64,000 nt of DNA from Bacillus sp. AFS073361. GTDB taxonomy: Bacteria > Bacillota > Bacilli > Bacillales > Cytobacillaceae. The notes under the pieces were generated by a model that saw nothing but the letters and a program-made list of their open reading frames with translations, was not told the DNA's origin and did no database searches. Position 1 is the stretch's first letter, and every line of letters begins with the position of its first letter. This document shows positions 45,300 to 54,390 of this stretch, in pieces. A program made the position numbers and the translations under genes. The stretch spans positions 39,978 through 103,977 of the forward strand of contig NZ_NUZU01000019.1 of NCBI RefSeq assembly GCF_002567005.1, written 5' to 3'.

Positions 45300-46247
45300 G
45301 TGTTCAAAAATGGAAGACTAGTATTTCTTGTTGGTATAGTTATTGCTGTCATTATTTTCATGTTTATTTCTAATTCATTTGCAGATAAGAGACCGAGAGT
45401 TGTTGTTGTTTTTAAAAATTTAAACTCACAATATTGGGAAATTATGAAAGCAGGAGCAGAAAAAGCGTTCAGTGACTTTGGAATGGATGGGAAAGTCATT
45501 GCCCCTGTTAATGAATCTGCTATAGAACAAAGTAGATTATTAGAAAAGACCTATCAAGAAAATCCAGATGTATTGATTGTCTCACCTACTGATTCCACAG
45601 TTATACCTATACTGGAAAAGTTTACTGAAAACAAAAAAATACCTGTATTACTAGTAGATAACGATTTTCCATGGGAAAATAAAACATCCTATATCGGAAC
45701 CAATAACGAAGAATTAGGAAAAAAAGCAGGCGCCCTTTTAGCCTCACAGCTTCAGCCTGGAAATAAAGTGGCCATTATCGGTGGAGATTTGTCCGTCTCC
45801 GTATTTAAAGAACGGATCAGTGGAGCAAAAAAAGCTTTAAAAGATGCAGGGATTATTGTAGCGTCTGAAACAGCAGGGATATCCTCTGATTCAAAGAACT
45901 TAAAAAAAGAAATGACAAAGATTTTGCGTGAACATCCTGATATTAAGGGGGTCTTTGCAACTAATGACCTCTCTGCATTGCTTGTAATAAAGGAATTGAA
46001 GGAACAAGGTGCTATTATTCCAGTCATTGGAGCAGACGGCATACCCGATATGCTGAAGTTAATCAAGGATGGAACAATATCTAGTACAGTGGCCCAAAAC
46101 CCTTATGATATGGGATATCTGGCCGTTGAAACAGCATTGAAAGTAACAAAAGGTAAAAATGTTAAAAAAGTCGTTGATACCGGTGTAGATATCATCATTA
46201 AAGAGAATGCAACACAGAGATTAGACTTCTATAAATTTTTAAAATAA
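45300..46247 (+). CDS. Membrane-anchored sugar-type periplasmic-binding protein (PBP-I fold)
   Basis: 315 residues. One N-terminal uncleaved-looking membrane anchor (about 7-24) precedes an RbsB/LacI-like fold: NSQYWEIMKAGAEKAFSDF, IVSPTDSTVIP, VFATNDLSALLVIKELKEQG, VIGADGIPDMLKLIKDGTI, STVAQNPYDMGYLAVE. No transporter genes adjoin; in a kinase operon it more likely senses a ligand outside and signals to the hybrid kinase. GTG45300 follows GGGGAGG. A repeat-derived terminator follows. Confidence 0.88.
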   Translation: MFKNGRLVFLVGIVIAVIIFMFISNSFADKRPRVVVVFKNLNSQYWEIMKAGAEKAFSDFGMDGKVIAPVNESAIEQSRLLEKTYQENPDVLIVSPTDSTVIPILEKFTENKKIPVLLVDNDFPWENKTSYIGTNNEELGKKAGALLASQLQPGNKVAIIGGDLSVSVFKERISGAKKALKDAGIIVASETAGISSDSKNLKKEMTKILREHPDIKGVFATNDLSALLVIKELKEQGAIIPVIGADGIPDMLKLIKDGTISSTVAQNPYDMGYLAVETALKVTKGKNVKKVVDTGVDIIIKENATQRLDFYKFLK

Positions 46248-46251
46248 GTAA

Positions 46252-46296
46252 ATGGGTGTCAGGCACCATCCATTTTATGGATGGTGCTTATTTTTT
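46252..46296 (+). terminator. Terminator with degenerate GTGTCAGGCACC repeat
   Basis: GCACCATCCAT pairs with ATGGATGGTGC, then TTATTTTTT. The left arm keeps GGTGTCAGGCACC while the right arm has lost the matching half. Confidence 0.75.
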
Positions 46297-46403
46297 CAAA
46301 CGAAGTGAAAGCAACTTTCAATTATCACCTAGGGATTTATTACCATTTTAAAGTTGGGACAAAGAATGATTTCGGACGTAAGGACCTATTTCACCTTTGG
46401 AAC

Positions 46404-46417
46404 AAAACATATGTTCC
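46404..46417 (+). promoter_or_regulatory. LexA (DinR) box-like site upstream of the toxin ORF
   Basis: AAAACATATGTTCC matches the Bacillus LexA consensus CGAACRNRYGTTYC at 12 of 14 positions (first two differ). It lies about 95 bases before the toxin start. Confidence 0.4.
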
Positions 46418-46511
46418 TATTTTTAGGATTACATGATAAAATAAAAGAGCAATAGAGTAGGATTTCTCAAGGGTGATTGGCACATTCCCATCAGAAAGGG
46501 GGTGATGCTGA

Positions 46512-46595
46512 TTGACAGTATTTGAAACTTTTATGATTATGTTTGGATTTGGTAGCCTTATCCTTGCAGTTCTATCATTTAATCAAAAAAAATAA
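46512..46595 (+). CDS. Putative holin-like type I toxin (27 aa)
   Basis: TTG46512 after AGGGGGTG reads TVFETFMIMFGFGSLILAVL plus a short polar/Lys tail (SFNQKK), a 27-residue membrane peptide of the TxpA/BsrG-like holin-toxin type. The upstream in-frame codon is TGA. A hairpin (AATCCACC/GGTGGATT, 46594-46627) begins at the stop and a structured region follows to about 46715, the usual position of the antisense antitoxin RNA. Toxicity is inferred from family resemblance. Confidence 0.65.
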   Translation: MTVFETFMIMFGFGSLILAVLSFNQKK

Positions 46596-46740
46596 TCCAC
46601 CCTAAAGTTAGCTGCCCAAGGTGGATTACTTACACTTAATGCTGATTCCCTTGCATCGGAACCTGCTATTGCTTGACCGTTCGGTGTTACCAGCACCCAC
46701 GGTCATTTTAATTTATGCGATTATATAGATATATTATAAC
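46594..46740 (-). ncRNA. Candidate antisense antitoxin RNA overlapping the toxin 3' end
   Basis: On the reverse strand TATAAT-like boxes near 46724 and 46737 could start an RNA reading towards 46594. It would contain hairpins (CCG...CGG around 46678-46702) and end at the GGTGGATT stem overlapping the toxin mRNA. The arrangement resembles txpA/RatA. The transcript ends are not defined by sequence. Confidence 0.4.
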
Positions 46741-47221
46741 TAAAATACCAGTAAAAGAAAATAGAGTATGAGTTTAGGTTTTTAATGAATTTATTGATGA
46801 CCAGAGGAACCAATTCTATTCTTTCCATGGAATTATCAACTAGTCGGTACATTCAGTGCCGTTTTAAGTAGCAATTTTATTGATCTTTATAAGCTGGTCG
46901 ATCAAAAGCTGCTGATTCTCGCATCTAGGATCAAGAGGGTTCGCACTTATTGGTTGGGGGATCAAGTGAAGCGACCGGGTTGATAAATAGACGGAAAAAT
47001 TCCGCTTAATTATGAAATATTATTAAAAAAGGCTTTAATAGACGTAGAAATTCCGCCTATTAACTCGAAAAATTCGAAAATAGGGGATTTTGCTTTGCAT
47101 AAGCGGAAAACCTTCCCTTATTTTCCCCGAAACGAGCTCCATTCTGCATATAACCGGAAAATCTCCGTTTATTATACTATTGCTGGTTACTCGATTAAGG
47201 ACAAACTGCCAACCGGCAGCC
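46741..47221. other. Non-coding region with degenerate CGGAAAA-type repeat words
   Basis: No intact gene. Bases 46990-47175 repeat words such as CGGAAAAATTCCGC, GAAATTCCGCC, GCGGAAAACC and CCGGAAAATCTCCG. A stretch at about 46843-46982 is open for about 45 codons (DLYKLVDQKLLILASRI) without a start and is unassigned. Confidence 0.45.
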
Positions 47222-47323
47222 AATAACAATGTAAGGGTTGTAGATATCGAACTTACTTCTGAAGATTTGGCTCGTATTGATGCTGTATGTCCAAAGTCAT
47301 TTGGTAGACGTTATCGGGGATGA
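47222..47323 (+). pseudogene. 3' remnant of an aldo/keto reductase gene
   Basis: The last ~33 codons read NNVRVVDIELTSEDLARIDA and end PKSFGRRYRG, matching the C-terminus of aldo/keto reductases (VELTPEDLARID...P...G.RY pattern). Upstream sequence is repeat-like and has no reductase homology, so only the tail survives. Confidence 0.6.
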
Positions 47324-47427
47324 TGTAACCGGTCAGTTTGGTACAAAAATCTCAGGTTGGATGAGTATAGCATACGCTTATGTAAGAAGGTATTTTCCCT
47401 AGCTTACATTTCCCATATAAAGACATC

Positions 47428-47473
47428 AAACCCCTAATTTTCTTTCTGCTTAGCCTAAGAAAATTAGGGGTTT
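47428..47473. terminator. Long hairpin downstream of the RHH gene
   Basis: A 17-bp perfect stem starting AAACCCCTAATTTTCTT, with a T-rich tail on the + side. It probably ends the SPFH-RHH transcript. Confidence 0.65.
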
Positions 47474-47496
47474 ATTTTCTAAAAAAACTGTGCCAA

Positions 47497-47652
47497 CTAT
47501 TCCTTTTTTAATCTTCCGGCCTTTTTAGCGGCTTCTTTTAGGATGACTTCGATTTGGGCATTAACACTTCTTATTTCATCTTCGGCCCATTTTTCCAGCA
47601 CTTCATATAACTTCGGATCAATCCGAAGTGGAAATGATTTTCGTTTGCTCAT
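47497..47652 (-). CDS. Small Arc-like ribbon-helix-helix protein (51 aa)
   Basis: ATG47652 reads [20 protein letters not shown], then [20 protein letters not shown] and a Lys-rich tail. The FPLRIDP beta-strand followed by two helices, including [10 protein letters not shown], is the ribbon-helix-helix fold of Arc/MetJ-like DNA-binding proteins. It starts 13 bases after the SPFH stop, so it is co-transcribed. No toxin partner is visible. Confidence 0.78.
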   Translation of the reverse strand: MSKRKSFPLRIDPKLYEVLEKWAEDEIRSVNAQIEVILKEAAKKAGRLKKE

Positions 47653-47665
47653 TTATTACACGACC

Positions 47666-48523
47666 TTAATAGATGCTTCCTGTATTAATAATGGGCTGCG
47701 TTCCCTTTTCAGAGACAATGGCGACCATCAGGTTATTGACCATCTGCGCTTTTTTCTCTTCATCCAGTTCAACGATTTCTTGCTCTGCGAGTTGGTCGAT
47801 CGCAGCTTTGACCAGTCCTACGGCACCGTCGACAATCACTTTTCGAGCAGATAATACAGCTTGAGCTTGTTGTCTTTGCAGCATGGCAGAAGCAATTTCA
47901 GAAGAATAGGCAAGATGCATGATTCTTGCTTCGATGACATCCACACCAGCTACATCCAATCTTTTTTGTAAATCATACATAAGCACATCCGCGACTTCAT
48001 CGCTATTTTGACGAAGGGTTAATGGATTTTCAGCATGGTCGAAAGAATCATAGGCATATCTGCTTGCAATATGACGCAGACCAGTTTCACTTTGAATTTG
48101 GATAAATTTATTATAGTTTTCAACGTCATACAATGCTTTTGCTGCATCTCTTACTTTATATACAACAACCGCAGCAATCTCAATGGGATTTCCTTCAAGA
48201 TCATTTACTTTTAATCTCTCACTGTTAAAGTTTGTTACTCGTAAGGAGACACTTCTTTTGAATGTAAATGGAATGGTGGCCCATAATCCTTGGTCTCGGA
48301 TGACACCCAGATAGGTACCGAAGAAAGTTAATACTTTTGCTTCGTTAGGCTGAACAATGGTCAAACTTGTTGCAAGGATTAACCCTAAAATTATGACGAT
48401 GACGCCAGTAATTTTCTCTGTGATCGTTCCAGTTACGATTAAAAAGATGCCAAAACCAATACAAAAAAGAGCAATGACCAGTGCAGCAAACCCGTTCATT
48501 TTAAAAATTGATTTTTCCTTCAT
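47666..48523 (-). CDS. SPFH/band-7 domain membrane protein
   Basis: 285 residues. Two N-terminal membrane helices (about 10-55) are followed by a band-7 domain: VQPNEAKVLTFFGTYLGVIR, RVTNFNSERLKVNDLEGNPI, VVVYKVRDAAKALYDV, GVDVIEARIMHLAYSSEIA and the helical MLQRQQAQAVLSAR tail. Flotillin/stomatin relatives organise membrane microdomains. First gene of a two-gene unit with the RHH protein. Confidence 0.9.
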   Translation of the reverse strand: MKEKSIFKMNGFAALVIALFCIGFGIFLIVTGTITEKITGVIVIILGLILATSLTIVQPNEAKVLTFFGTYLGVIRDQGLWATIPFTFKRSVSLRVTNFNSERLKVNDLEGNPIEIAAVVVYKVRDAAKALYDVENYNKFIQIQSETGLRHIASRYAYDSFDHAENPLTLRQNSDEVADVLMYDLQKRLDVAGVDVIEARIMHLAYSSEIASAMLQRQQAQAVLSARKVIVDGAVGLVKAAIDQLAEQEIVELDEEKKAQMVNNLMVAIVSEKGTQPIINTGSIY

Positions 48524-48719
48524 TACGTTCCCTCCATCGTGAATAAGTGATATAAAAGTGATATCACAATTATATCATATTCGGTTGTGAAAAGTGGAAA
48601 TTCTTTTCAATTTAAGAAAATATGGCGGAGAGTATCGAAAGGAATATTTCAAGCTCTTGTAAAATATTTATATAAAAAACTAACTGTCCCTGTAGAGCTT
48701 TAAGAAGGGAGTAAATTCC

Positions 48720-48905
48720 TTGAATCGAAATCGAAATAAAAATGTACAATTAACCATTGTAATACTGGTTTGCTTATTGGCCATTCTGATTGTCCATGCG
48801 CTTCTGAATATTAGAATTTACTTTGTATACAGTACCGGTCTTGGTCCTATTTTTTTAATAGGATTGATTCTTTTCCTCATTGCTTTACTTTATTTCAAAG
48901 GGTAA
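48720..48905 (+). CDS. Small two-helix membrane protein (61 aa), unknown
   Basis: TTG48720 after AAGGGAG (48706-48712). The product has a basic N-terminus (NRNRNKN) and two hydrophobic helices (VILVCLLAILIVHALLNI and PIFLIGLILFLIALLYF). No family recognised. Monocistronic upstream of helD. Confidence 0.6.
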   Translation: MNRNRNKNVQLTIVILVCLLAILIVHALLNIRIYFVYSTGLGPIFLIGLILFLIALLYFKG

Positions 48906-49048
48906 ACAAGAATATTGTATTATCACTTGCCAAATGGTAAAATATAACTCCATTGTGAAAGAAAGCATCTGCAAAAAAAATTGTAGATGTTTCTTTTTGT
49001 GCGTGTTCCATCCTTATAAACTCTATTGAGAGGTGACGGATTAAGAGA

Positions 49049-51349
49049 ATGAGTTCAAACAAACAAAAATCAGTTCGGGAACATAAAGATTATCAAGAAG
49101 AAGTGGAACGCTTAGAGTTTACGAAGGAATTTATTAAAAGCGTGTTGGAAATGTCAAAGGGGAATAAAGAACAGTTCGTGGAGAATTTGAAAGAAGCCTT
49201 TGCGGATTTGGATACGTCAGATAGTAGTTTAAGCTACATGACCCTCCTGACGAATGCTCAATTTTTAGAATTAGCCGAGAGTGAATTGGAAAGGTTAGAG
49301 AGCATCATCGGCAAACCGTACTTCTCTCGAATCAATTTTACGAGCAGTGGTGACACCAACGAAGAGATTTTATATATTGGAAAAGCCTCATTGTTTGACC
49401 GTGTCAATCAGATCCCTATTATTGTCGATTGGCGGTCACCGATTGCCAATGTTTACTATGATGGCCGTCTTGGGAATGTAACATATGATGCTTACGGAGA
49501 AACGCAAAGTGGGTATTTATCGCTAAAGAGGCAGTACGAAATTGAGAATGGATTTTTAAAAGATATTAGAGATATCGATTTAACCACGCATGATGAATTA
49601 TTACAAAAATCCTTATCAGGAAAAGCAGATAATCGCTTAACCGAGATTGTGGCGACCATCCAAAATGAACAAAATGAAGTCATTAGAGCCTCACTTAAAC
49701 ATCCCATTATCGTTCAAGGAGCTGCTGGAAGTGGAAAAACAACCATTGCTCTCCATCGAATTTCCTACTTTCTATACTCTTCTGGATATCGATTTCCTCC
49801 AGAAAAATTGATGATTCTTGCACCTAATAAATTATTTATTGATTATATTTCCGCGGTCCTTCCTGATCTCGGGGTAAACAAGATTAAACAAACGACTTAT
49901 ATTGAATTTATGAGTAAGTGCTTAGGGAAGAAAATGAAATTAATCTCTCCTAATTCAAAATTAATGGCACTCATTAACGGAAACGAAAAATCAAACATGA
50001 TTCAATGGGTTTCCAGTTATAAAGGATCTCTGGAATTTAAGGAGGTAATCGACCATTATTTAAAAGAAATTGAGTTTAATTTGGCCCCTTCCGAGGATTT
50101 TATGATTGAAAAATCCCGCCTGATAAGAGGGGGGAGACTCAAAAAACTATTTATCCAAGAATTTCAATACTTACCTATCTATAAGAGACTGGATAAAATT
50201 AAAAATATCTTAGCAAATGATCTAAGATTAAAAAAATCACTGATTCTTTCTAAAATTAATAACAAATATGACGAGGCTTTAGAAAAACTCCTTTTTAGCG
50301 GCCGGCCGGAATCAGAAAAAAGGAAGGAAAAAGTAATCAGTTTCATGGATTCAAAAGAAAAAAGAATCAGTTCTGTGGAGAAGGAGTCGAAGGTCGCGAT
50401 AAAAAATTATATGGCTCCTTTTGTTAAGAAAGATATTTTTACTTTATACAAGGAACTGATGACTTCGCCTGAACTTTTACAAAAGTATTCACGTACACTT
50501 TCAGAGAAAGAATGCAGAGCGTTAAGTAAATATTGTCAAAGAAATTTTGATAAAAAAGCACTAGAACTGGAGGATTATGCCCCGTTATTCTATATGAAGG
50601 CAAAATTAGAAGGAATCGAAGAACCATATAAAATGAAGAGCATTTTCATTGATGAAGCCCAAGACTATAGTTATTTTCAATTTGCAGCACTTAGAGCGGG
50701 TTTTGAAACAGAATTATTTACGATTGTGGGAGATTTAGCGCAAGGGATTCACTCTTATCGAGGGTTAAAAAGCTGGGAACCGTTAGTCAAGGAAATATTT
50801 CCAACTGCGAATTATCAAACATTACAAAAGAGTTATCGAACCACGGTCGAGATCATGCAGTTAGCCAACGACATACTATCCATTATGAATCAAGACTTGC
50901 CAAAAGTGGAACCAGTCATCCGCCATGGGGACAAACCCCGCTTTACGAAAATCGATCCTGCAAATTTAGAACAAGTAAAACAAATCCTTGAAGATGATAT
51001 TCAGTTGATCAAAAAGGAAGAGTTGAACTCGATTGCGATTATTGGAAGAACCGACAAAGAGTGCCTACGAATACATAACATGCTGGAAAATAGCAATCTT
51101 CCAATACAGCTATTAGAAGAAAAAGAAGATATGAAAAAGGGCAGCGTGGTCATCTTACCTTCATACCTTTCAAAAGGATTGGAGTTTGATGCGGTACTGA
51201 TTGTTGCTCTAGATGAAAAGTACAGTGATGAAGAGTTAGATATTAAATTGTTATATGTAGCCATGACGAGACCAATGCATCGATTGTATCTATACGCAAG
51301 TTCACCTTCGGACTTGTTATTGGATCGAGTAGCACCGGGGCGTTTCTAG
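49049..51349 (+). CDS. helD: RNA polymerase recycling motor ATPase HelD
   Basis: 766 residues, a UvrD-like superfamily 1 ATPase. The N-terminal charged coiled coil (EHKDYQEEVERLEFTKEFIK) is the HelD arm that enters the RNAP secondary channel. Walker A GAAGSGKTTIALHRISYFLY begins near residue 224, Walker B FIDEAQDYSYFQ near 534, and motif VI is LLYVAMTRPMHRLYLYAS. HelD releases stalled RNAP from nucleic acids. Length agrees with B. subtilis HelD. Confidence 0.9.
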   Translation: MSSNKQKSVREHKDYQEEVERLEFTKEFIKSVLEMSKGNKEQFVENLKEAFADLDTSDSSLSYMTLLTNAQFLELAESELERLESIIGKPYFSRINFTSSGDTNEEILYIGKASLFDRVNQIPIIVDWRSPIANVYYDGRLGNVTYDAYGETQSGYLSLKRQYEIENGFLKDIRDIDLTTHDELLQKSLSGKADNRLTEIVATIQNEQNEVIRASLKHPIIVQGAAGSGKTTIALHRISYFLYSSGYRFPPEKLMILAPNKLFIDYISAVLPDLGVNKIKQTTYIEFMSKCLGKKMKLISPNSKLMALINGNEKSNMIQWVSSYKGSLEFKEVIDHYLKEIEFNLAPSEDFMIEKSRLIRGGRLKKLFIQEFQYLPIYKRLDKIKNILANDLRLKKSLILSKINNKYDEALEKLLFSGRPESEKRKEKVISFMDSKEKRISSVEKESKVAIKNYMAPFVKKDIFTLYKELMTSPELLQKYSRTLSEKECRALSKYCQRNFDKKALELEDYAPLFYMKAKLEGIEEPYKMKSIFIDEAQDYSYFQFAALRAGFETELFTIVGDLAQGIHSYRGLKSWEPLVKEIFPTANYQTLQKSYRTTVEIMQLANDILSIMNQDLPKVEPVIRHGDKPRFTKIDPANLEQVKQILEDDIQLIKKEELNSIAIIGRTDKECLRIHNMLENSNLPIQLLEEKEDMKKGSVVILPSYLSKGLEFDAVLIVALDEKYSDEELDIKLLYVAMTRPMHRLYLYASSPSDLLLDRVAPGRF

Positions 51350-51401
51350 TGGTCAGTTAAAGAGCTGTGGAGTGCAAAAAAAGTACTGGGGGGAGAAGGG
51401 T

Positions 51402-52175
51402 ATGCAAAACCTTACAACCTTATTTCATAAAAGAATAGGTATGCCGAATATCGAAAAAATTACCTTTGAAAAGTTACCGGAGGTTCTTGAAAAAACAGCA
51501 CGTAACATCCCATTTGAAAATTTATCAATTATTGAAAACAAAACAGGTAAGATTACAAAGGAAAACGTAATCAATAAAATTGTGGCAAGAAACGAAGGCG
51601 GGCTTTGTTACGAGTTAAATCCGCTTTTTTATTTTTATCTCATTGAAAATGGCTTTAACGCAGTCCTAACAGACGGTGTTGTTTATAATCATGCTGCTGA
51701 AGAGTATATTCAACTTGGAAGGACGCATGTAACGGTACTTTTAAATCACGAGGGACAGACGTATTTAATTGACACAGGCTTTGGGGGGAATTTACCTTTA
51801 AAACCTGTGCCTTTATCGGGTGAGACTGTTACTTCTGATAATGGAGAGTTTAGGGTTAGAAAAGTAAATCATGAACTAGGGGATTATTGTTTAGAGATGA
51901 AACTAAAGCATAAGGATACTGAGTGGAAAATAGGCTATACTTTTGATTCGCAGAGATCTATTGAAGATGCGAATCTGAATGAAATCCAATCGATTATTGC
52001 CGAACACCCGAAATCCTCATTTAACAAACACCCATTAATCACCCGACTAACCAAAAACGGAAATATTACCTTAACCGATACTACCTTTACCCAATGGGAA
52101 GATGGAATTCTATCCAAAGAGACCATTGATAACAAGAAATTTTTAGAGCTGGCAAATCAACATTTTGGGCTATAA
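51402..52175 (+). CDS. Arylamine N-acetyltransferase
   Basis: 257 residues. The NAT triad is visible: Cys69 (NEGGLCYELN), His109 (GRTHVTVLL), Asp124 (LIDTGFGG). NIPFENLSI at about 38-46 is the usual conserved N-terminal segment. It acetylates arylamines with acetyl-CoA. ATG51402 follows a G-rich ribosome site, 52 bases after helD. Confidence 0.92.
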   Translation: MQNLTTLFHKRIGMPNIEKITFEKLPEVLEKTARNIPFENLSIIENKTGKITKENVINKIVARNEGGLCYELNPLFYFYLIENGFNAVLTDGVVYNHAAEEYIQLGRTHVTVLLNHEGQTYLIDTGFGGNLPLKPVPLSGETVTSDNGEFRVRKVNHELGDYCLEMKLKHKDTEWKIGYTFDSQRSIEDANLNEIQSIIAEHPKSSFNKHPLITRLTKNGNITLTDTTFTQWEDGILSKETIDNKKFLELANQHFGL

Positions 52176-52191
52176 ATTAAAATACGAATAC

Positions 52192-52240
52192 AAAAAACAC
52201 TGATGACAGTAACAATCGCTGTTCATACAGTGTTTTTTCT
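52192..52240. terminator. Bidirectional terminator
   Basis: AAAAAACACTG/CAGTGTTTTTT stem between convergent NAT and glutaredoxin genes. Confidence 0.8.
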
Positions 52241-52250
52241 TTCGTACTTT

Positions 52251-52493
52251 TTATATTACTAATATTTCAGCCAATTTCGTTTGATCAAATCCTAGGATTA
52301 CTTCTTCTTTATCCCCATCTTTGATAACGGTTGCAGGGGTAGCAACAGCCCCAAGTCCAATCAGTTCATGCAAATATTGATCGTTTTTCCGAATGTCTCT
52401 TTCTTCAAACTCAATCCCATTTTCTTTAAACCATAATTTTTCCGCATGGCAAGGCGGGCAAGTTTCTTGTGAATAAATAATTACTTTTTTCAT
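52251..52493 (-). CDS. Glutaredoxin-like thiol-disulfide protein
   Basis: 80 residues from ATG52493, eight bases after GGAGG on the reverse strand. VIIYSQETCPPCHAEKLWF carries the CPPC active site; GAVATPATVI gives the cis-proline; the terminal GFDQTKLAEIL is typical of NrdH/glutaredoxin-like proteins. Cytosolic dithiol oxidoreductase. Confidence 0.9.
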   Translation of the reverse strand: MKKVIIYSQETCPPCHAEKLWFKENGIEFEERDIRKNDQYLHELIGLGAVATPATVIKDGDKEEVILGFDQTKLAEILVI

Positions 52494-52656
52494 TTTTATT
52501 ACCTCCATTTCATTATAGCCATTGTACAATGAATTCTGTTTCTATGTGTACCATTTTATACTGAAGTAGTAAAAAGGATTAAGGTTTAGTTGGGGCGCAT
52601 TAGAATTAGATTCATGTTTGTTCATTTCGAAAAATGTTACTAATATTAATTATGAA

Positions 52657-53889
52657 TTAAGCAGTTCTTTTTCCATCATTCTCAATTTTTCCCATTGTAT
52701 CCTTTTCAATATATCTAGCAATCACAGTACCTATTAATAAGGACCAAATAGGAGAGCTTATATTTAATATTGTAATATTGGATAATGCAATAATTAAGGC
52801 GAATGTTGTGCTTATTTTCATTGATGGACTAGAGAAACTTTGATGGATATTTTTGCTGAACACTCCAAGAAGTGAAAATCCAACAATGATGGAGATAAAT
52901 TCTTTTGGTAAGGCTTGAATAAAAGGAACGAGTTTCCATGAAAATAAACCATAGATTAATAAGAGAGCACCTGAAACAACTGCTCCCATGAATCTTTTTT
53001 CCTTCGGACCTGCCTCTTCATCCGAACAAATGACGGTTGCCATACCGGCGATATTTGCCGATTGCCCCCCAAAGAAGCCCGAGATCACAGAAAATACTCC
53101 ACTCAAGGAAACAATTCGATTTATGGGAGTATGATAATGATTTTGTTCTAATGCACCTATCCCAACTGCCACATCGTTACTTAAAATTAGTAATGCAAGT
53201 GGTATTGATACAGAAAGAAAGCTAGCTGTATTAAAATTTGGTAGTTGAATTTGTGGAAAAAACTCTCCTGGAACCAAATTGCCTATATTTATGGGATAGG
53301 TTAGGGATAATACAATCGTCCCGATGACAATTGCTGCAATCACAGGAGGAATTTTTGTCTTCCATCTACTAAAAACAAAAAAAGTGATCAGAGAAATACC
53401 CCCAACTAGAAAAAGTTGGGTTGAGGAAATAATAAAATTCACCATATATTTCATAATCATTCCTGACAGCATTGCCGAAATAATTTCCCTAGGTACCAAA
53501 TTCACTAATCTTGAAAAAAAACTTAGTAATCCAACGAGTAACAACAACAGCCCTGAAACTATGTATGCCCCTATTAATTCATTGAAAGTAAACTGGTTTG
53601 TCATAGTGGCAAGAAATGCAACTCCTGTTAAGGAGTGACCCCCGACAATAGGAATTCGATAGTATAATGGTAAGAAAATTCCTAATAAGCCTCCAAATAC
53701 ATAAACGGCAAATATCCATAGGATGGTATGTGCTGTACTAAAATTTCCATTTGATGAGGCTTCTAGTATTAGAGCTGATGGTCCTGTTATCACGAATATT
53801 CCTGCAACTGTCCCCGCAGCTATATTTTTGGTATTTAGATCTAATAAAATATTCCTTCTCCATTTGCTTTTTTCTTGGGTACGATCCAT
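52657..53889 (-). CDS. BenE-family (benzoate/H+ symporter-like) transporter
   Basis: 410 residues, about 12 hydrophobic helices. RIPIVGGHSLTGVAFLATMT, NDVAVGIGALEQNHYHTPIN and GFFGGQSANIAGMATVICSD are BenE-like signatures. BenE relatives import benzoate or other aromatic acids. No aromatic catabolism gene is near, so the substrate is open. Monocistronic. Confidence 0.85.
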   Translation of the reverse strand: MDRTQEKSKWRRNILLDLNTKNIAAGTVAGIFVITGPSALILEASSNGNFSTAHTILWIFAVYVFGGLLGIFLPLYYRIPIVGGHSLTGVAFLATMTNQFTFNELIGAYIVSGLLLLLVGLLSFFSRLVNLVPREIISAMLSGMIMKYMVNFIISSTQLFLVGGISLITFFVFSRWKTKIPPVIAAIVIGTIVLSLTYPINIGNLVPGEFFPQIQLPNFNTASFLSVSIPLALLILSNDVAVGIGALEQNHYHTPINRIVSLSGVFSVISGFFGGQSANIAGMATVICSDEEAGPKEKRFMGAVVSGALLLIYGLFSWKLVPFIQALPKEFISIIVGFSLLGVFSKNIHQSFSSPSMKISTTFALIIALSNITILNISSPIWSLLIGTVIARYIEKDTMGKIENDGKRTA

Positions 53890-54216
53890 AAATTTTGCCC
53901 CTTTTTAGTTAATCGTTCTTCTATTAGTTCCTTTCGCATGTATTTATTCCTTAATATATAATGGTTGCAATAGAAGCTGTTCTTTAATCATAGATGATTT
54001 CGAAGTTTTTAAAAGGTCCAATTTGAATCTTTTATTCTCATCCACTTTTTTCAATATGAAAGATTCTTTCCAAACCATTGATCCACTAAAACAAGGGTCG
54101 CTATAACTTTCAGTGAACTAGTCAAGGGAAAAAAGAAAAGAATAAAGAAAAATTGTATAAAAGAAGTTACACCCAACAAAGACTATCAACATAATCTTTT
54201 GAAGGGGTTTTTAAAC
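53890..54216. other. Divergent intergenic region, no gene seen
   Basis: AT-rich region between the BenE-like gene and a small ORF. Contains no recognisable RNA, dyad or repeat beyond short A/T runs. Confidence 0.3.
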
Positions 54217-54390
54217 ATGAATAGATGGGAAAAATTGAACGAAATAATTGAAAGAATACCAACAATGTCTGATGAAGAATTAATTTCATGGAGTGAAGAT
54301 TGTTCCAAAGAGTTAGAAAGAAGGAAAATGCTCAAAAAGCAAAAACTCATGAAAGCCAAAAAGGAAAAAAGAATGAAACGAATAAAATAA
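54217..54390 (+). CDS. Small helical basic protein (57 aa), unknown
   Basis: ATG54217 follows GAAGGGG at about nine bases. The product is MNRWEKLNEIIERIPTMSDE, then a Lys/Arg-rich C-terminal helix (KKQKLMKAKKEKRMKR), likely a short coiled coil or nucleic-acid-binding peptide. No family recognised. Confidence 0.5.
   Translation: MNRWEKLNEIIERIPTMSDEELISWSEDCSKELERRKMLKKQKLMKAKKEKRMKRIK

Noticed and set aside
46843..46982. 45-codon open stretch in the debris region
   Set aside because: No start codon, no homology recognised, ends in repeat sequence.
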